Assembly (NCBI RefSeq): GCF_006439395.2
Contig: NZ_CP083950.1
Span: forward strand, 4,267,001 to 4,331,000
DNA: 64,000 nt
Source of the DNA: Mesorhizobium sp. B4-1-4
Lineage (GTDB): Bacteria; Pseudomonadota; Alphaproteobacteria; Rhizobiales; Rhizobiaceae
Reading direction: 5' to 3'
Positions 23,974 to 32,376 of this stretch are shown here, one piece after another. Every line of letters starts with the position of its first letter. Within the stretch, counting starts at the first letter, position 1. The notes below the pieces were generated by a model, which was given only the letters and a program-made list of their open reading frames with translations, was not told the DNA's origin and ran no database searches. Both the position numbers and the translations under genes were made by a program.

Positions 23974-24905
23974 CCGGGAAGATGGAGTGCTCTCCCCTCA
24001 TCACGGTCATCACGCCGACCCACAACCGGCGCGACACGGTGTTGCGTGCCGTGGAGAGCGTGCTTTCCCAGAGCATGCCGAAGCTTGAGCATATCGTCGT
24101 CGACGATGGTTCCACCGATGGCACGGAGGAGGCGCTGGCCCGCATCAGCGATCCGCGGCTGATCTATGTCGGCGCGAAATGGCGAGGCGCCAACGCCGCG
24201 AGGAATGCTGGAATCGAGCGTGCGCGGGCACCGGTGGTGACATTCCTTGATTCCGACGACGTCTACCTGCCGCATCGGCTTGCGCGCACCCTGGCCCGAT
24301 TCGATGAAGATCCGGCGCTCGAAGTGCTGATCAGCTCATATGTTTCCGTGAAGAGCGGCCGCGCCACCAACTGCGTCAACCCCGAGGCCTTCGTGAGCCC
24401 CATGATGCTCGAGCGGACGCTCGTGGCGCAGACGATCTTCCTCGCCGGTTCCGCGATAACCGCCCGCCGCGAGGCCTTGCTGGCAATCGGCGGCTATGAC
24501 AGCGACATCACCAGGATGCAGGACCGGGAGTTGCTGCTGCGCTTGGCGCGGCGGTGCGGCGCGCAATTGTCCGGGGATATCGACTGGACGAAATACAATT
24601 CGCAGAATTCGATTTCGCGCCGTCGCGGCGGCTATGTCGAAGCCTATGCGAACCTGATGGACAAGCATCCGTATATCGCCCACGCCTATCCGCATATCCC
24701 GCCCTACATGGTTTCGCGGCAGATCATTGCCGATATTCTCAGGGGCCGGATACCGGAGGCATTCGAGGGCTACATGGCCAACCGCTCGTCGAAGGCGCTT
24801 GGCTATTCGCTGCCGGAACTAGTCAACGGTTATGTCTGTGGCCGGCGCTGGCGCCGCGATCTCTACAACGAGTTTCGCGACACCTTTGGCGCCCGACCTG
24901 CCTGA
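23970..24905 (+). CDS. Glycosyltransferase family 2
   Basis: 311 residues with the GT-A core in order: ITVITPTHNRRDTVLRAVES (residues about 10-29), IVVDDGSTDGTEEALARI, GANAARNAGIERARAPVVTF, then the metal-binding DSDD in FLDSDDVYLP, and a later conserved GGYDSDITRMQDRELLLRLA that supplies the catalytic acidic residue region. It is predicted to transfer sugar from an NDP-sugar to a cell-surface glycan in the cytoplasm. It is coupled by ATGA to the small ORF upstream. The acceptor is unknown. Confidence 0.9.
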   Translation: MTGKMECSPLITVITPTHNRRDTVLRAVESVLSQSMPKLEHIVVDDGSTDGTEEALARISDPRLIYVGAKWRGANAARNAGIERARAPVVTFLDSDDVYLPHRLARTLARFDEDPALEVLISSYVSVKSGRATNCVNPEAFVSPMMLERTLVAQTIFLAGSAITARREALLAIGGYDSDITRMQDRELLLRLARRCGAQLSGDIDWTKYNSQNSISRRRGGYVEAYANLMDKHPYIAHAYPHIPPYMVSRQIIADILRGRIPEAFEGYMANRSSKALGYSLPELVNGYVCGRRWRRDLYNEFRDTFGARPA

Positions 24906-24907
24906 TT

Positions 24908-24955
24908 GCCTCTCGCCCAAAACGACCAGCGGACTTTGGGGCAACGACATGCACA
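24908..24955 (+). repeat. Degenerate copy of the CCCAAAA-ACGACATGCA repeat
   Basis: CCCAAAACGACC (about 24916-24927) and GGCAACGACATGCAC (about 24940-24954) parallel the element at 28668-28727. It is shorter and more diverged, at the 3' end of the glycosyltransferase gene. Confidence 0.35.
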
Positions 24956-24996
24956 AGGCGTCTCCGCGAACCTACCGGTCAAGGTCCGAAAGCAGT

Positions 24997-26823
24997 CTAC
25001 TTCTTGCGGCGGGTGGCGACAGGCGGCGGTTCGATGGCGCCAGCCCTGACGCGGGCAGGCTTCAGCGCAGGCGCGCCGGAATCCTTCACAATTGCCAAGC
25101 CGCGCGGAAAGAACTGATTGTTGTGCTGGCCGCGCCCGATGTTAAGGATGGCCGCTTCCGGCAAATGCTTTTCCAGCACCGACAACACCCGCCTCAGCGT
25201 GGGGCCATCGAACGCGTCCATCGCTTCGTCAATGATGACCCACTTCGGTTTGCGCAAGGCGAGCCTTGCGAAGGCAAGCGAACGCTGTTCGTCATCGCCC
25301 AGCTCACGCTCCCAGCGGGCCGACCGATCCAGCGAAGACGACAGTCGTCCGAGACCGACTTCGGCAAGCACCGCCGAAATTTCCGCATCGCTGGCCGGAG
25401 CAACCCCGTTCGGATGATCGAGGACCTCGCGCAGCGTGCCGGCCGGGAAATATGGGACACGCGGCACGAAGATGGGGGCCTCTCCCGCCGGCATGCCGAT
25501 CTTCCCGCTTCCCCAAGGCCACAGGCCGGCAATGGCACGGAAGAACAGCGTCTTGCCGGCGCCCGGCTCGCCGGTGATCATCACACGTTCGCCGGTACGG
25601 ATTTCGACATGCTGGTCGGCAAGCTTGGCGCATCCTTCCGGCGAGGCCACCTGGAGATTCTCGAAAGTCATGCTGCCATTCGCGTTCTCACTGAAGGTGA
25701 TGCGTTTTTCCGTGCCATGCAGCGCATCGGTCTCGACGAGCGCGATGCGGAAGTCGGCGACGCGCATCAGCGTGGCGCGCCAGTCCGCGATGCTGCCGAT
25801 GTTGTTGATGAACCAGCGCAATGAGGAGTGGACCTGGTTGAAGGCGCCTACTGCCATCATCAGCCCGCCGAAGCTGATATCGCCCGAAAAATAGACCGGC
25901 GAGGCGACGAGGATCGGCGCCACCAAGGTAATCCAGCCATAGGTGTCGGTCACCCAGGACAGGTGGATCTGGGCGGTATAGATGCGCCGCATGGCGCCCA
26001 GCACCGTGCCAAGGTCGAGTTCGAGCCGCCGCTTGGCGTCGGCCTCGCCATGGTACAGCGCAATGGCATCGACATTCTCGTTGACGCGCACCATCGAGGA
26101 GCGCAGCTCCGCTTCCCTTGTGTACCGGTCGCTGTTGAGATGGATCAGCGGTCGCCCGACCAGCCAGCTCAGCCAGGAGGCGGTGCCGGCATAGAGGAAC
26201 GCGGCCCAGACCATGTAGCCCGGTATGGCCAGCGACCAGCCGTTGACGTGAAACACAAAGCCCGAAGACAGCTCCCACAGCACGCCAACGAAGGACACGA
26301 GCAGGATGAGCGACTGCAGCAGGCCGACGCCGAGATCCGTCGACAGGTCGGAAAGATGCGCCGCATCCTGCTGCATGCGCTGGTCGGGATTGACCCCGAT
26401 GGCGCCGGCATTGGCCAGCCGGAAGGCGCGCGCCGGCCGCATCCACTGATCGATCAGGTCCAGCGTCAACGCCTCGCGCAGCCTCAGCCGGATCATCTGG
26501 TTAAGCCACGTCTGGCCGATATTGAACACCAGAAGTCCGCCAGCGATCATTGCGAAGACAAGAAGCTGGTGCAGAAAAGCCGCCATGTCCCTGCGCGCCA
26601 GCGCGTCGTAGAAGGGCTGGTTCCAGCGGTTGAGCAGGACCTGGCCAACCGACGTCGCGATGATGACGGCCATGATGCCGACCGAAGTCCACAGCAGCCA
26701 CTTGCGAACCGGCGATCCCACCAGCGCCTGCTTGATCGTCATCACCTGGTCTCGCAGGCTGCTGGTTTCGACGGCCGCAACCACCGGCCGGGAGTGTACA
26801 GCGTTGTCTGGTTGATCAGCCAT
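24997..26823 (-). CDS. ABC exporter, membrane-ATPase fusion (YddA/SbmA-like group)
   Basis: 608 residues with an N-terminal membrane domain of about six helices (residues about 40-360; the loop NRWNQPFYDALARRDMAAF is typical of this ABC_membrane_2 group) and a C-terminal ATPase. Walker A is GEPGAGKT and Walker B is WVIIDEAMDAFD. The usual LSGGQ signature is replaced by a degenerate ELGDDEQRSLAFARLAL; related proteins of this group often deviate there. It probably forms a homodimer exporting or importing a peptide-like or lipid-like compound. The ATG at 26823 has AAGGA upstream; a TTG at 26829 is less likely. Confidence 0.85.
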   Translation of the reverse strand: MADQPDNAVHSRPVVAAVETSSLRDQVMTIKQALVGSPVRKWLLWTSVGIMAVIIATSVGQVLLNRWNQPFYDALARRDMAAFLHQLLVFAMIAGGLLVFNIGQTWLNQMIRLRLREALTLDLIDQWMRPARAFRLANAGAIGVNPDQRMQQDAAHLSDLSTDLGVGLLQSLILLVSFVGVLWELSSGFVFHVNGWSLAIPGYMVWAAFLYAGTASWLSWLVGRPLIHLNSDRYTREAELRSSMVRVNENVDAIALYHGEADAKRRLELDLGTVLGAMRRIYTAQIHLSWVTDTYGWITLVAPILVASPVYFSGDISFGGLMMAVGAFNQVHSSLRWFINNIGSIADWRATLMRVADFRIALVETDALHGTEKRITFSENANGSMTFENLQVASPEGCAKLADQHVEIRTGERVMITGEPGAGKTLFFRAIAGLWPWGSGKIGMPAGEAPIFVPRVPYFPAGTLREVLDHPNGVAPASDAEISAVLAEVGLGRLSSSLDRSARWERELGDDEQRSLAFARLALRKPKWVIIDEAMDAFDGPTLRRVLSVLEKHLPEAAILNIGRGQHNNQFFPRGLAIVKDSGAPALKPARVRAGAIEPPPVATRRKK

Positions 26824-26959
26824 ACCCAATGTCCTTGCGTTCAGAAGCGACGCTGAACCCAGATGAAGAAAACCGAAGGCATCCGAATATCAACCAGGCT
26901 GCGCATTGACCACGACAGATAGGCCGGGAAAGGTCGCGCGGCGCGCGTTTCTACCATGA

Positions 26960-27748
26960 TCACGAGGGTTTCACCCGGCGAGCCGGCGAGGCCGCACCCT
27001 CCGCGCCGGCCCGGCGGCCAAGCCGCGTCGCACCATGCGGCGACAGCACCGGCACGAAGACGCGGCGAGATGCGCGCTGGACCACCGGGACACCCTGATA
27101 GAGCCGCTTCTGCGCCTCGACGACGATGACGCCGGAAAAGATCGGCCACAGCCGCCGGCCGACGCGCTCCAGCACATTGTGGAAGCGCATCATGAAGTGC
27201 CGCCGCGACGGTGGGAAGAACAGCGCATCCGACCAGGCCGCTGGCGTGAAATTCGCCTCACGGAGCAATTCCGTCAGCTGGCCTCGTGAGAAAGGCCGTC
27301 CATTTCCGAACGGCGTATGCTCGAAGCGCGCCCAGACACCGCGCCGGTTGGGTACGACGATGACGACGCGGCCCGCCGGCGACAGCACCCGCCAGATCTC
27401 ATTCAGCGTCTCGCGCGGATTTTCGACATGTTCGAGCGAATGGACGAGCAGCATGCGATCGATGCAGGAATCAACCAGCGGCAGTTCCTCGTCGAAGACC
27501 AGGGCCGTCGCCGTCGGCCCCATCGCCGGCCAGACCACGGCGCCCTGCGTCGCCGGCATGAAGGCGAAGACCCGTTCGGCATCGACGCCGAAACGCTCCA
27601 GCCAGGGCAAGGTATAGCCGAGGCCGACCAGCCGTTCATTGGGCACGGCGGCCCATATGGACGACAGCGCCATGGTGATCGAGCGCTCGGCGAACCGGCC
27701 GAGCGTTGTCGAATAGAAGGAGCGAAGATCGACGATGTCGGAATGCAT
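26960..27748 (-). CDS. Class I SAM-dependent methyltransferase
   Basis: 262 residues from the ATG at 27748 (MHSDIVDLRSFYSTTLGRF); the open extension to 27841 lies in the promoter region shared with gloB. The Methyltransf_11-type core is visible: RLVGLGYTLPWLERF near residue 40, LVDSCIDRMLLVHSLEHVEN (motif IV region), and RVLSPAGRVVIVVPN. Substrate unknown. In rhizobia this gene is commonly the divergent neighbour of gloB. A basic C-terminal tail (RRVFVPVLSPHGATRLGRR) may aid membrane or nucleic-acid association, which is speculative. Confidence 0.85.
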   Translation of the reverse strand: MHSDIVDLRSFYSTTLGRFAERSITMALSSIWAAVPNERLVGLGYTLPWLERFGVDAERVFAFMPATQGAVVWPAMGPTATALVFDEELPLVDSCIDRMLLVHSLEHVENPRETLNEIWRVLSPAGRVVIVVPNRRGVWARFEHTPFGNGRPFSRGQLTELLREANFTPAAWSDALFFPPSRRHFMMRFHNVLERVGRRLWPIFSGVIVVEAQKRLYQGVPVVQRASRRVFVPVLSPHGATRLGRRAGAEGAASPARRVKPS

Positions 27749-27888
27749 TTCAGGGATGTAGCCGTGATATCGGCCGGATTCAACAAAAGGTCCCGAGGCG
27801 TCTGGGATCGCGGATTTTGTTCGGTGCTTCCCACATGACATCGGCGCGCCGGCGCCCTATGTCTGCGGCAACAAAATGGAGAGATGCG

Positions 27889-28656
27889 ATGGCGGTCGAA
27901 ATCGAACAGTTCATGTGCCGCACCGACAATTTTGGCGTTCTGGTGCATGATCCCGAAAGCGGACAGACAGCGATCATCGACGCGCCCGAAGAAGCGCCGA
28001 TCCTGGCAGCGATCAAGCGCACCGGCTGGACGCCCACCATGATCCTGACCACGCATCATCATCTCGACCACGTCGAGGCCAATCTGGCGCTGAAGGAGCG
28101 CTTCAAGCTGCGCATCGTCGGCCCGGAGGCGGAAAAAGCCAAGATTCCCGGCATTGACGAAACGGTCGAAGAGGGTTCCGTGATTCATCTCGGCGATGAA
28201 CGCATCGACGTGATCGCCACCCCCGGCCACACCGCCGGCCACGTCTCCTATTATCTGCCGGCATCGACGGTGGCGTTCACAGCCGACACGCTGTTTGCGC
28301 TGGGTTGCGGGCGGTTGTTCGAATGCAAGCCGCCGGTAATGTACGAATCGCTAAAGAAACTTGCCGCACTTCCTGCTGCCACAACAATCTATTGCGGCCA
28401 CGAATACACGCTCGCCAACGCCCGTTTCGCGCTGACCGTCGACCCGACCAATTCGGCTTTGAAGGAGCGCGCCGCCAGGATCGAAGCGCTGCGCGTCGAC
28501 AACAAGCCGACGCTGCCGACCACGATCGGCGAGGAATTGTCGACCAATCCTTTCCTGCGCTGGCACGATCCGGCGATTCGCAAGCATCTCGGTATGGAAA
28601 GGGCTGGAGATGCCGAGGTGTTCGCCGAGATCCGCAAGCGCAAGGACAATTTCTGA
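27889..28656 (+). CDS. gloB: Hydroxyacylglutathione hydrolase (glyoxalase II)
   Basis: 255 residues from the ATG at 27889, which has GGAGAG upstream. It is a metallo-beta-lactamase-fold enzyme that hydrolyses S-lactoylglutathione to D-lactate and glutathione. The dinuclear site shows THHHLDH (55-61), the bridging Asp in FTADTLFALGCGRLFE, and further His in TPGHTAGHVSYYL and YCGHEYT. The C-terminal HAGH domain ends FLRWHDPAIRKHLG and RKRKDNF. It is divergent from the methyltransferase gene. Confidence 0.95.
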   Translation: MAVEIEQFMCRTDNFGVLVHDPESGQTAIIDAPEEAPILAAIKRTGWTPTMILTTHHHLDHVEANLALKERFKLRIVGPEAEKAKIPGIDETVEEGSVIHLGDERIDVIATPGHTAGHVSYYLPASTVAFTADTLFALGCGRLFECKPPVMYESLKKLAALPAATTIYCGHEYTLANARFALTVDPTNSALKERAARIEALRVDNKPTLPTTIGEELSTNPFLRWHDPAIRKHLGMERAGDAEVFAEIRKRKDNF

Positions 28657-28667
28657 GCGCCGTGCTA

Positions 28668-28727
28668 TGCATGCCGCCCAAAAGCGACCTGGTTTTGGGA
28701 ACCTGGTTTGGGAAACGACATGCATAA
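28668..28727. repeat. Palindromic intergenic repeat (TGCATG ends)
   Basis: Begins TGCATGCCGCCCAAAAGCGACC and ends GGGAAACGACATGCA. The arms are complementary at the ends (TGCATG/CATGCA) with the inner CCCAAAA matching TTTTGGG/TTTGGG. It resembles repeats scattered through Mesorhizobium intergenic DNA. Confidence 0.6.
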
Positions 28728-28738
28728 TAAACAAGGAC

Positions 28739-28782
28739 CTAAAACGCGCCGCATCGATCCGTTTCAACGCGACGCGCTTTAG
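28739..28782. repeat. Palindromic intergenic repeat (TAAAACGCG type)
   Basis: TAAAACGCGCCGCATCGATC is followed by CGTTTCAACGCGACGCGCTTTA; the outer arms TAAAACGCG and CGCGCTTTA are complementary apart from one position. It directly follows the previous repeat, before the DUF985 gene. Confidence 0.55.
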
Positions 28783-28792
28783 CCTTCGACAG

Positions 28793-29221
28793 ATGAACAG
28801 CTCAGCGGAAATCATCGCGACGCTCGGACTGAAGCCGCATCCCGAGGGTGGCTGGTATACGCAGACCTTTCGCGATGAAGCCGGCGGCACGCGCGGCCAT
28901 TCGACCGCCATTTATTTCCTGCTGGAGAAGCGTCAGGTTTCGGCTTGGCACCGGGTCAAGGACGCCGCCGAGGTCTGGCATTTCCATGCCGGTGCGCCGC
29001 TGGCATTGTCGATGTGGGAAGAAGGCAGTGCCCTGATCGAGCAGGTTCTCGGCATCGACCTCGCGGCGGGCGAACGGCCGCAGATCGTCGTGCCGGCGGG
29101 CTGGTGGCAATCGGCGCGCAGCTTGGGCGAATGGACCCTGGTTGGCTGCACGGTCGCGCCGGGCTTTGATTTCGTCGCCTTCGAACTGGCTGAACCGGGC
29201 TGGCAGCCGACGCGCCTTTAG
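28793..29221 (+). CDS. DUF985 cupin domain protein
   Basis: 142 residues from the ATG at 28793 (MNSSAEIIATLGLKPHPEGG). It has the single-cupin DUF985 pattern: PHPEGGWYTQTFRDEAGG, TAIYFLLEKRQVSAWHRV, EVWHFHAGAPL and VPAGWWQSARSLGEWTLVGC, with histidines at the expected metal-site positions. The catalytic role is unestablished. The stop codon overlaps the stop of the convergent YhhN gene (29218-29221). Confidence 0.88.
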   Translation: MNSSAEIIATLGLKPHPEGGWYTQTFRDEAGGTRGHSTAIYFLLEKRQVSAWHRVKDAAEVWHFHAGAPLALSMWEEGSALIEQVLGIDLAAGERPQIVVPAGWWQSARSLGEWTLVGCTVAPGFDFVAFELAEPGWQPTRL

Positions 29222-29892
29222 CCCAGCAGGAACCCGAGTGTGATTGCGAGCTGGGCGGCATAGTACAAGGCCCACACCGCAAAACGCATCCACGCCCGAT
29301 GCGGCGAGATGGCCGCCACCAGGAATTTTTCCGTGGCGAGCAGCCCGTCCGATGCCATGAACAGCACGGCGCCGCCAATCACCCAGGCGTTGCCTGTCGT
29401 CAGCGCCGCCATGCCCATCGCCAGGATTGCCACGACATAGACGGCGATCGGAAGACGCAGGCCGGGACCGACGCGGCGCCAGAGCGCGGCCAGCATGACG
29501 ATCGCGAACACCGCCATTGCCAGTGCGGTCGCGCCCCGCCAGGATTCGGCGCCAAGCACATCCAGCCCGCCGCCGCTGCGCAGGAACAGCACGATGTAGA
29601 CGATGTGGGCGACGAGAAAACTCGCCAACCCGCCGAGAAACGGCTTTTCGCCATCGCGCGACAGGAAGGCATCGCCCACCGCGCTGAGCGCAAGGGCGGC
29701 GACCAGCAGCAGCGGGCCGCCCTGCATTGCGGCGAGCACGGCAAGCATGGCGACGGCGAGCGTCTTTGCCGCCGAGCGGGCGAGTGTCGGCGACGTGCCT
29801 GATGTGAAGGCGTAGATCACCGCCGCCACCAGCGAGAAGATCAACGTCGCATTGGCATTGGCGTCGATGCCGCCGGCAAACGGCATGATCAT
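29218..29892 (-). CDS. YhhN family membrane protein (lysoplasmalogenase-like)
   Basis: 224 residues with about eight hydrophobic helices and the YhhN/TMEM86 signatures LSAVGDAFLSRDGEKPFLGGL (two conserved Asp expected to be catalytic) and GGAVLFMASDGLLATEKFL. Human TMEM86B of this family hydrolyses lysoplasmalogen; the bacterial role is unproven. The ATG at 29892 overlaps the stop of the upstream DMT gene as ATGA, which decides the start and indicates an operon. The ATG at 29886 is an alternative. Confidence 0.87.
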   Translation of the reverse strand: MIMPFAGGIDANANATLIFSLVAAVIYAFTSGTSPTLARSAAKTLAVAMLAVLAAMQGGPLLLVAALALSAVGDAFLSRDGEKPFLGGLASFLVAHIVYIVLFLRSGGGLDVLGAESWRGATALAMAVFAIVMLAALWRRVGPGLRLPIAVYVVAILAMGMAALTTGNAWVIGGAVLFMASDGLLATEKFLVAAISPHRAWMRFAVWALYYAAQLAITLGFLLG

Positions 29893-30824
29893 GCCCGGGC
29901 TCCGCCTTCGGATGCGCCAGTTCCGCTCTCGGATGCCTTGGCTCCGCTCTCGGCCGCCGCCGACTTGCGCAGGAACAGCGATTTTGCCGCCAGGGCCGCG
30001 CCACCGGTGATGAGCACGCAGGCGGCGAGGATGCGCAGCGACGGCTCGGCGACGCCGGCCGCGATCAGCACCAGCGTCGACAGCAGCGGCGCCGCATAGC
30101 TTGCCGCACCCAGCACCTGGATGTTGCCGCGCTTGACGCCGATGTCCCAGGCGTAGAAGGCCGCGCCCACCGGCATTAGGCCGAGCCCAAGCACGGCCAG
30201 CCACTGGCCGGCGCCGTCAGGCAGCACCGTCTGTTCCAGCGCCAGATGGCAGACGAGCGACAGTACGGCGGTCGCCGCGCAGAACCATGTGACGATGCTG
30301 GTCGGCACCGAGGGAAAACGCCGCGACAGGAGCGAATAGGACGACCACAGCACCGCGCAGACGGCGGCCATGGCATAGCCGAAGCTGTAGCGCGCATCGA
30401 AGGCGAGGCCGCCGCCCTTGGTGACGATGAGCACCATGCCGGCAAGGCCGAGAAGCGCGCCGACGACATGGTTCCAGGCAAGTTTCTCGCCCGGCATCAG
30501 CGCCGAACCGAGCACGATCAGCAGCGGCCACAGATAGGCGATCAGGCTTGCCTCCACCGCCGGCGCGTTACGCAGCGCGGTGAAATAGAAGAAGTGGTAG
30601 CCGAACAGGCCGGCAATGCCGATTAGCCAGACTTGCGGCGGTATCTTCCGGCTCTTGTCGGCGGCTGGCATGAACAGCCGAGCGACAAGCCCGACCCCGG
30701 TGCCGATAGAGAAGGTGATCGCCGACAGAAGAAACGGCGGCACCATGCCGGATGCGTCGGTGAGCAGTGCCAGGAGGGCCCACATGGCGACCGCCGAAAA
30801 ACCGATCAGTGTAGCGCGCGCCAT
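29889..30824 (-). CDS. DMT/EamA exporter, YddG-like
   Basis: 311 residues, ten predicted helices in two EamA repeats; GYHFFYFTALRNAPAVEASL and LAYLWPLL-like blocks resemble the aromatic amino-acid exporter YddG. GGGAG precedes the ATG at 30824. The last about 20 residues (SAAAESGAKASESGTGASEG) are a low-complexity Ser/Gly/Ala/Glu tail, probably a recent short duplication. It is translationally coupled to the YhhN gene. The substrate is inferred only from family resemblance. Confidence 0.87.
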   Translation of the reverse strand: MARATLIGFSAVAMWALLALLTDASGMVPPFLLSAITFSIGTGVGLVARLFMPAADKSRKIPPQVWLIGIAGLFGYHFFYFTALRNAPAVEASLIAYLWPLLIVLGSALMPGEKLAWNHVVGALLGLAGMVLIVTKGGGLAFDARYSFGYAMAAVCAVLWSSYSLLSRRFPSVPTSIVTWFCAATAVLSLVCHLALEQTVLPDGAGQWLAVLGLGLMPVGAAFYAWDIGVKRGNIQVLGAASYAAPLLSTLVLIAAGVAEPSLRILAACVLITGGAALAAKSLFLRKSAAAESGAKASESGTGASEGGARA

Positions 30825-30866
30825 TCCGTCTCCCGTGGCGCGCCCTCTTCCGTCGTGAGAGCGTGC

Positions 30867-31655
30867 CTATTGTACCGCTTCGAAACGCCTGGCGCTGATG
30901 GTCAAGGTGCCGATCTGCGTTCCAACCGTGGCGTGGATCGGCGCATATACCCCGGTTTGGCCGAGTGGCGCAAACGTCACCATCATCCGGCTCTTATCCT
31001 TGAGATAGTTGAGCGCCTTGCGACCCTTGCGGTAGCCTGCCACCGGCTGGAAACCCATTCGGCAGGTAACGGTATCGCCCTTGTAGCCCGGCACCGAGAT
31101 CGTTCCTTTCGAAGCATAGCTCAGCGTCAGATTGGCGCGCATCTCGCCGTCGTAAAGCCTCACGGTGCGGCCGCAGACCTTGTCGAGACTGTCGGCATGG
31201 ATGACGGTCGCGGCCATCGGATCCAGCACCGATGCCAGGTCGCCGGCGCCGAGCGGCACCCAGTTGTTGGGGTCGCGCTTGCCCGGCGCCGGGATGACCT
31301 GCGTCGAGGTCACATTGCCATTGGCAAAGCGGATGTCGATCGATGACGCCTTCTTACCCGAAGTGTAGTCGGCGCGGAACGCCTGCGGCACCATCTTCTG
31401 GCCCGAAATCGTGCCTTTGGACGAGATCGTGCCGCGCGTGTCGTCGAACAGCCTGGCGAGACCCGCCGCCGAGACGCTGCCGTTGATCGAATAGACGCCG
31501 TTCTCATAGCGGCTGGAAAAGGTCGATTTCGCAATCGACAGGCCGAGAAATGAGACCGTGTACTCGCCCTTGAAAGATTGCGGCGAACCGGCGGACGCAG
31601 CCGATGGCAAGGCGATGGCAAGCATGGCGGCAAGGGCGGAAGTCGAACGAAGCAT
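30867..31655 (-). CDS. DUF3108 periplasmic protein
   Basis: 262 residues from the ATG at 31655, GAGGA upstream. A signal peptide (LRSTSALAAMLAIALPSAAS, cleavage after ASA) is followed by a DUF3108 beta-rich domain: GEYTVSFLGLSIAKSTFSSR, YSINGSVSAAGLARLF, and later GYRKGRKALNYLKDKSRM. In Alphaproteobacteria this family is a frequent neighbour of rpmB. The function is unknown, the location is likely periplasm. The frame is open to 31709, but the added residues precede the signal peptide. Confidence 0.85.
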   Translation of the reverse strand: MLRSTSALAAMLAIALPSAASAGSPQSFKGEYTVSFLGLSIAKSTFSSRYENGVYSINGSVSAAGLARLFDDTRGTISSKGTISGQKMVPQAFRADYTSGKKASSIDIRFANGNVTSTQVIPAPGKRDPNNWVPLGAGDLASVLDPMAATVIHADSLDKVCGRTVRLYDGEMRANLTLSYASKGTISVPGYKGDTVTCRMGFQPVAGYRKGRKALNYLKDKSRMMVTFAPLGQTGVYAPIHATVGTQIGTLTISARRFEAVQ

Positions 31656-31785
31656 GGCAGGATCGGTCCTCGATCTTTTCGGCCGGAGGCGGGCAACCCG
31701 GCTTGGCATGTCCCTATGGAACGGCTTATAGGGTGAATTCCGGCCTTAATGTGAAATGCATGCCGCTTGCGCGCAGGACCGGAGC

Positions 31786-31814
31786 TTGACGCATTGGCGA
31801 AATGCAACTATGGA
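31786..31814 (+). promoter_or_regulatory. Predicted housekeeping promoter for rpmB
   Basis: TTGACG (31786-31791), exactly 17 bases, TATGGA (31809-31814): a near-ideal sigma-70-type promoter, with transcription expected near 31821, about 90 bases before the rpmB start. Confidence 0.6.
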
Positions 31815-31913
31815 ACGCCAACTTTTTCCATAAGGCCGCCTGACCAGAACCGCGCGCCACCCGGCGTGGGCACAAAGGTTTGGCAGGTCACGAGAGAACT
31901 GAAGGTTAAAACC

Positions 31914-32210
31914 ATGTCCCGCACCTGCGAACTCACTGCCAAGGCAGTCCAGACCGGCAACAATGTGAGCCACGCCAACAACAAGACCAAGCGTCGCTTC
32001 CTGCCGAACCTCGTCAACGTGACGCTGATCTCGGAAGCGCTGAACCAGAATGTGCGCCTGCGCATCTCGGCCAATGCGCTGCGTTCGGTCGAACATCGCG
32101 GCGGCCTCGATGCCTTCCTGGCCAAGGCCGACGTCAAGGAACTCTCGCAGCGCGCGCGCCTCTTGAAGAAGCAGATCGCCAAGAAGATCGCCGAGCAGGC
32201 TGCTGCTTAA
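31914..32210 (+). CDS. rpmB: 50S ribosomal protein L28
   Basis: 98 residues from the ATG at 31914 with GAAGG at good spacing. It is a typical alphaproteobacterial L28: SRTCELTAKAVQTGNNVSHA near the N-terminus, then KTKRRFLPNL and a C-terminal helix rich in Lys/Ala (RARLLKKQIAKKIAEQAAA). It is a component of the large ribosomal subunit. The frame runs on upstream to 31767, but the promoter at 31786-31814 excludes that. Confidence 0.97.
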   Translation: MSRTCELTAKAVQTGNNVSHANNKTKRRFLPNLVNVTLISEALNQNVRLRISANALRSVEHRGGLDAFLAKADVKELSQRARLLKKQIAKKIAEQAAA

Positions 32211-32260
32211 TTCGTCTTTCAGGCGGGGGACGACCGCCCGGCCAGCCACTCGTTGGCCTT

Positions 32261-32305
32261 GAGCATCGGATCGCAACCGCGAAGCGGTTGACGGATTCGA
32301 TGCTC
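32261..32305. repeat. Long hairpin downstream of rpmB
   Basis: GAGCATCG (32261-32268) pairs with CGATGCTC (32298-32305); inside, AACCGC (32275-32280) pairs with GCGGTT (32284-32289) around GAA. There is no T-run, so it is more likely a repeat element or an mRNA-stabilising hairpin than a standard terminator. Confidence 0.55.
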
Positions 32306-32345
32306 GAACAAAGCGAGCGTGATCCGGTCTTTCGGCAAAACGCTC

Positions 32346-32376
32346 CGCTGGTTCCATTACCCAGGATAAAAAAATG
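32346..32376 (+). ncRNA. preQ1-I riboswitch overlapping the start codon
   Basis: P1: CTGG (32348-32351) pairs with CCAG (32361-32364). Loop: TTC (32352-32354) then CAT (32355-32357). C at 32360 occupies the position of the ligand-pairing cytosine. The A-rich tail ATAAAAAA (32366-32373) is followed by ATG (32374-32376), which is complementary to the loop CAT and would form pseudoknot P2. The layout matches the class I aptamer base for base in spacing (six As). The only Shine-Dalgarno-like AGGA (32363-32366) overlaps P1, so ligand binding should hide both the ribosome site and the start codon. The downstream gene encodes a queuosine-precursor transporter, the expected target. Confidence 0.85.
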
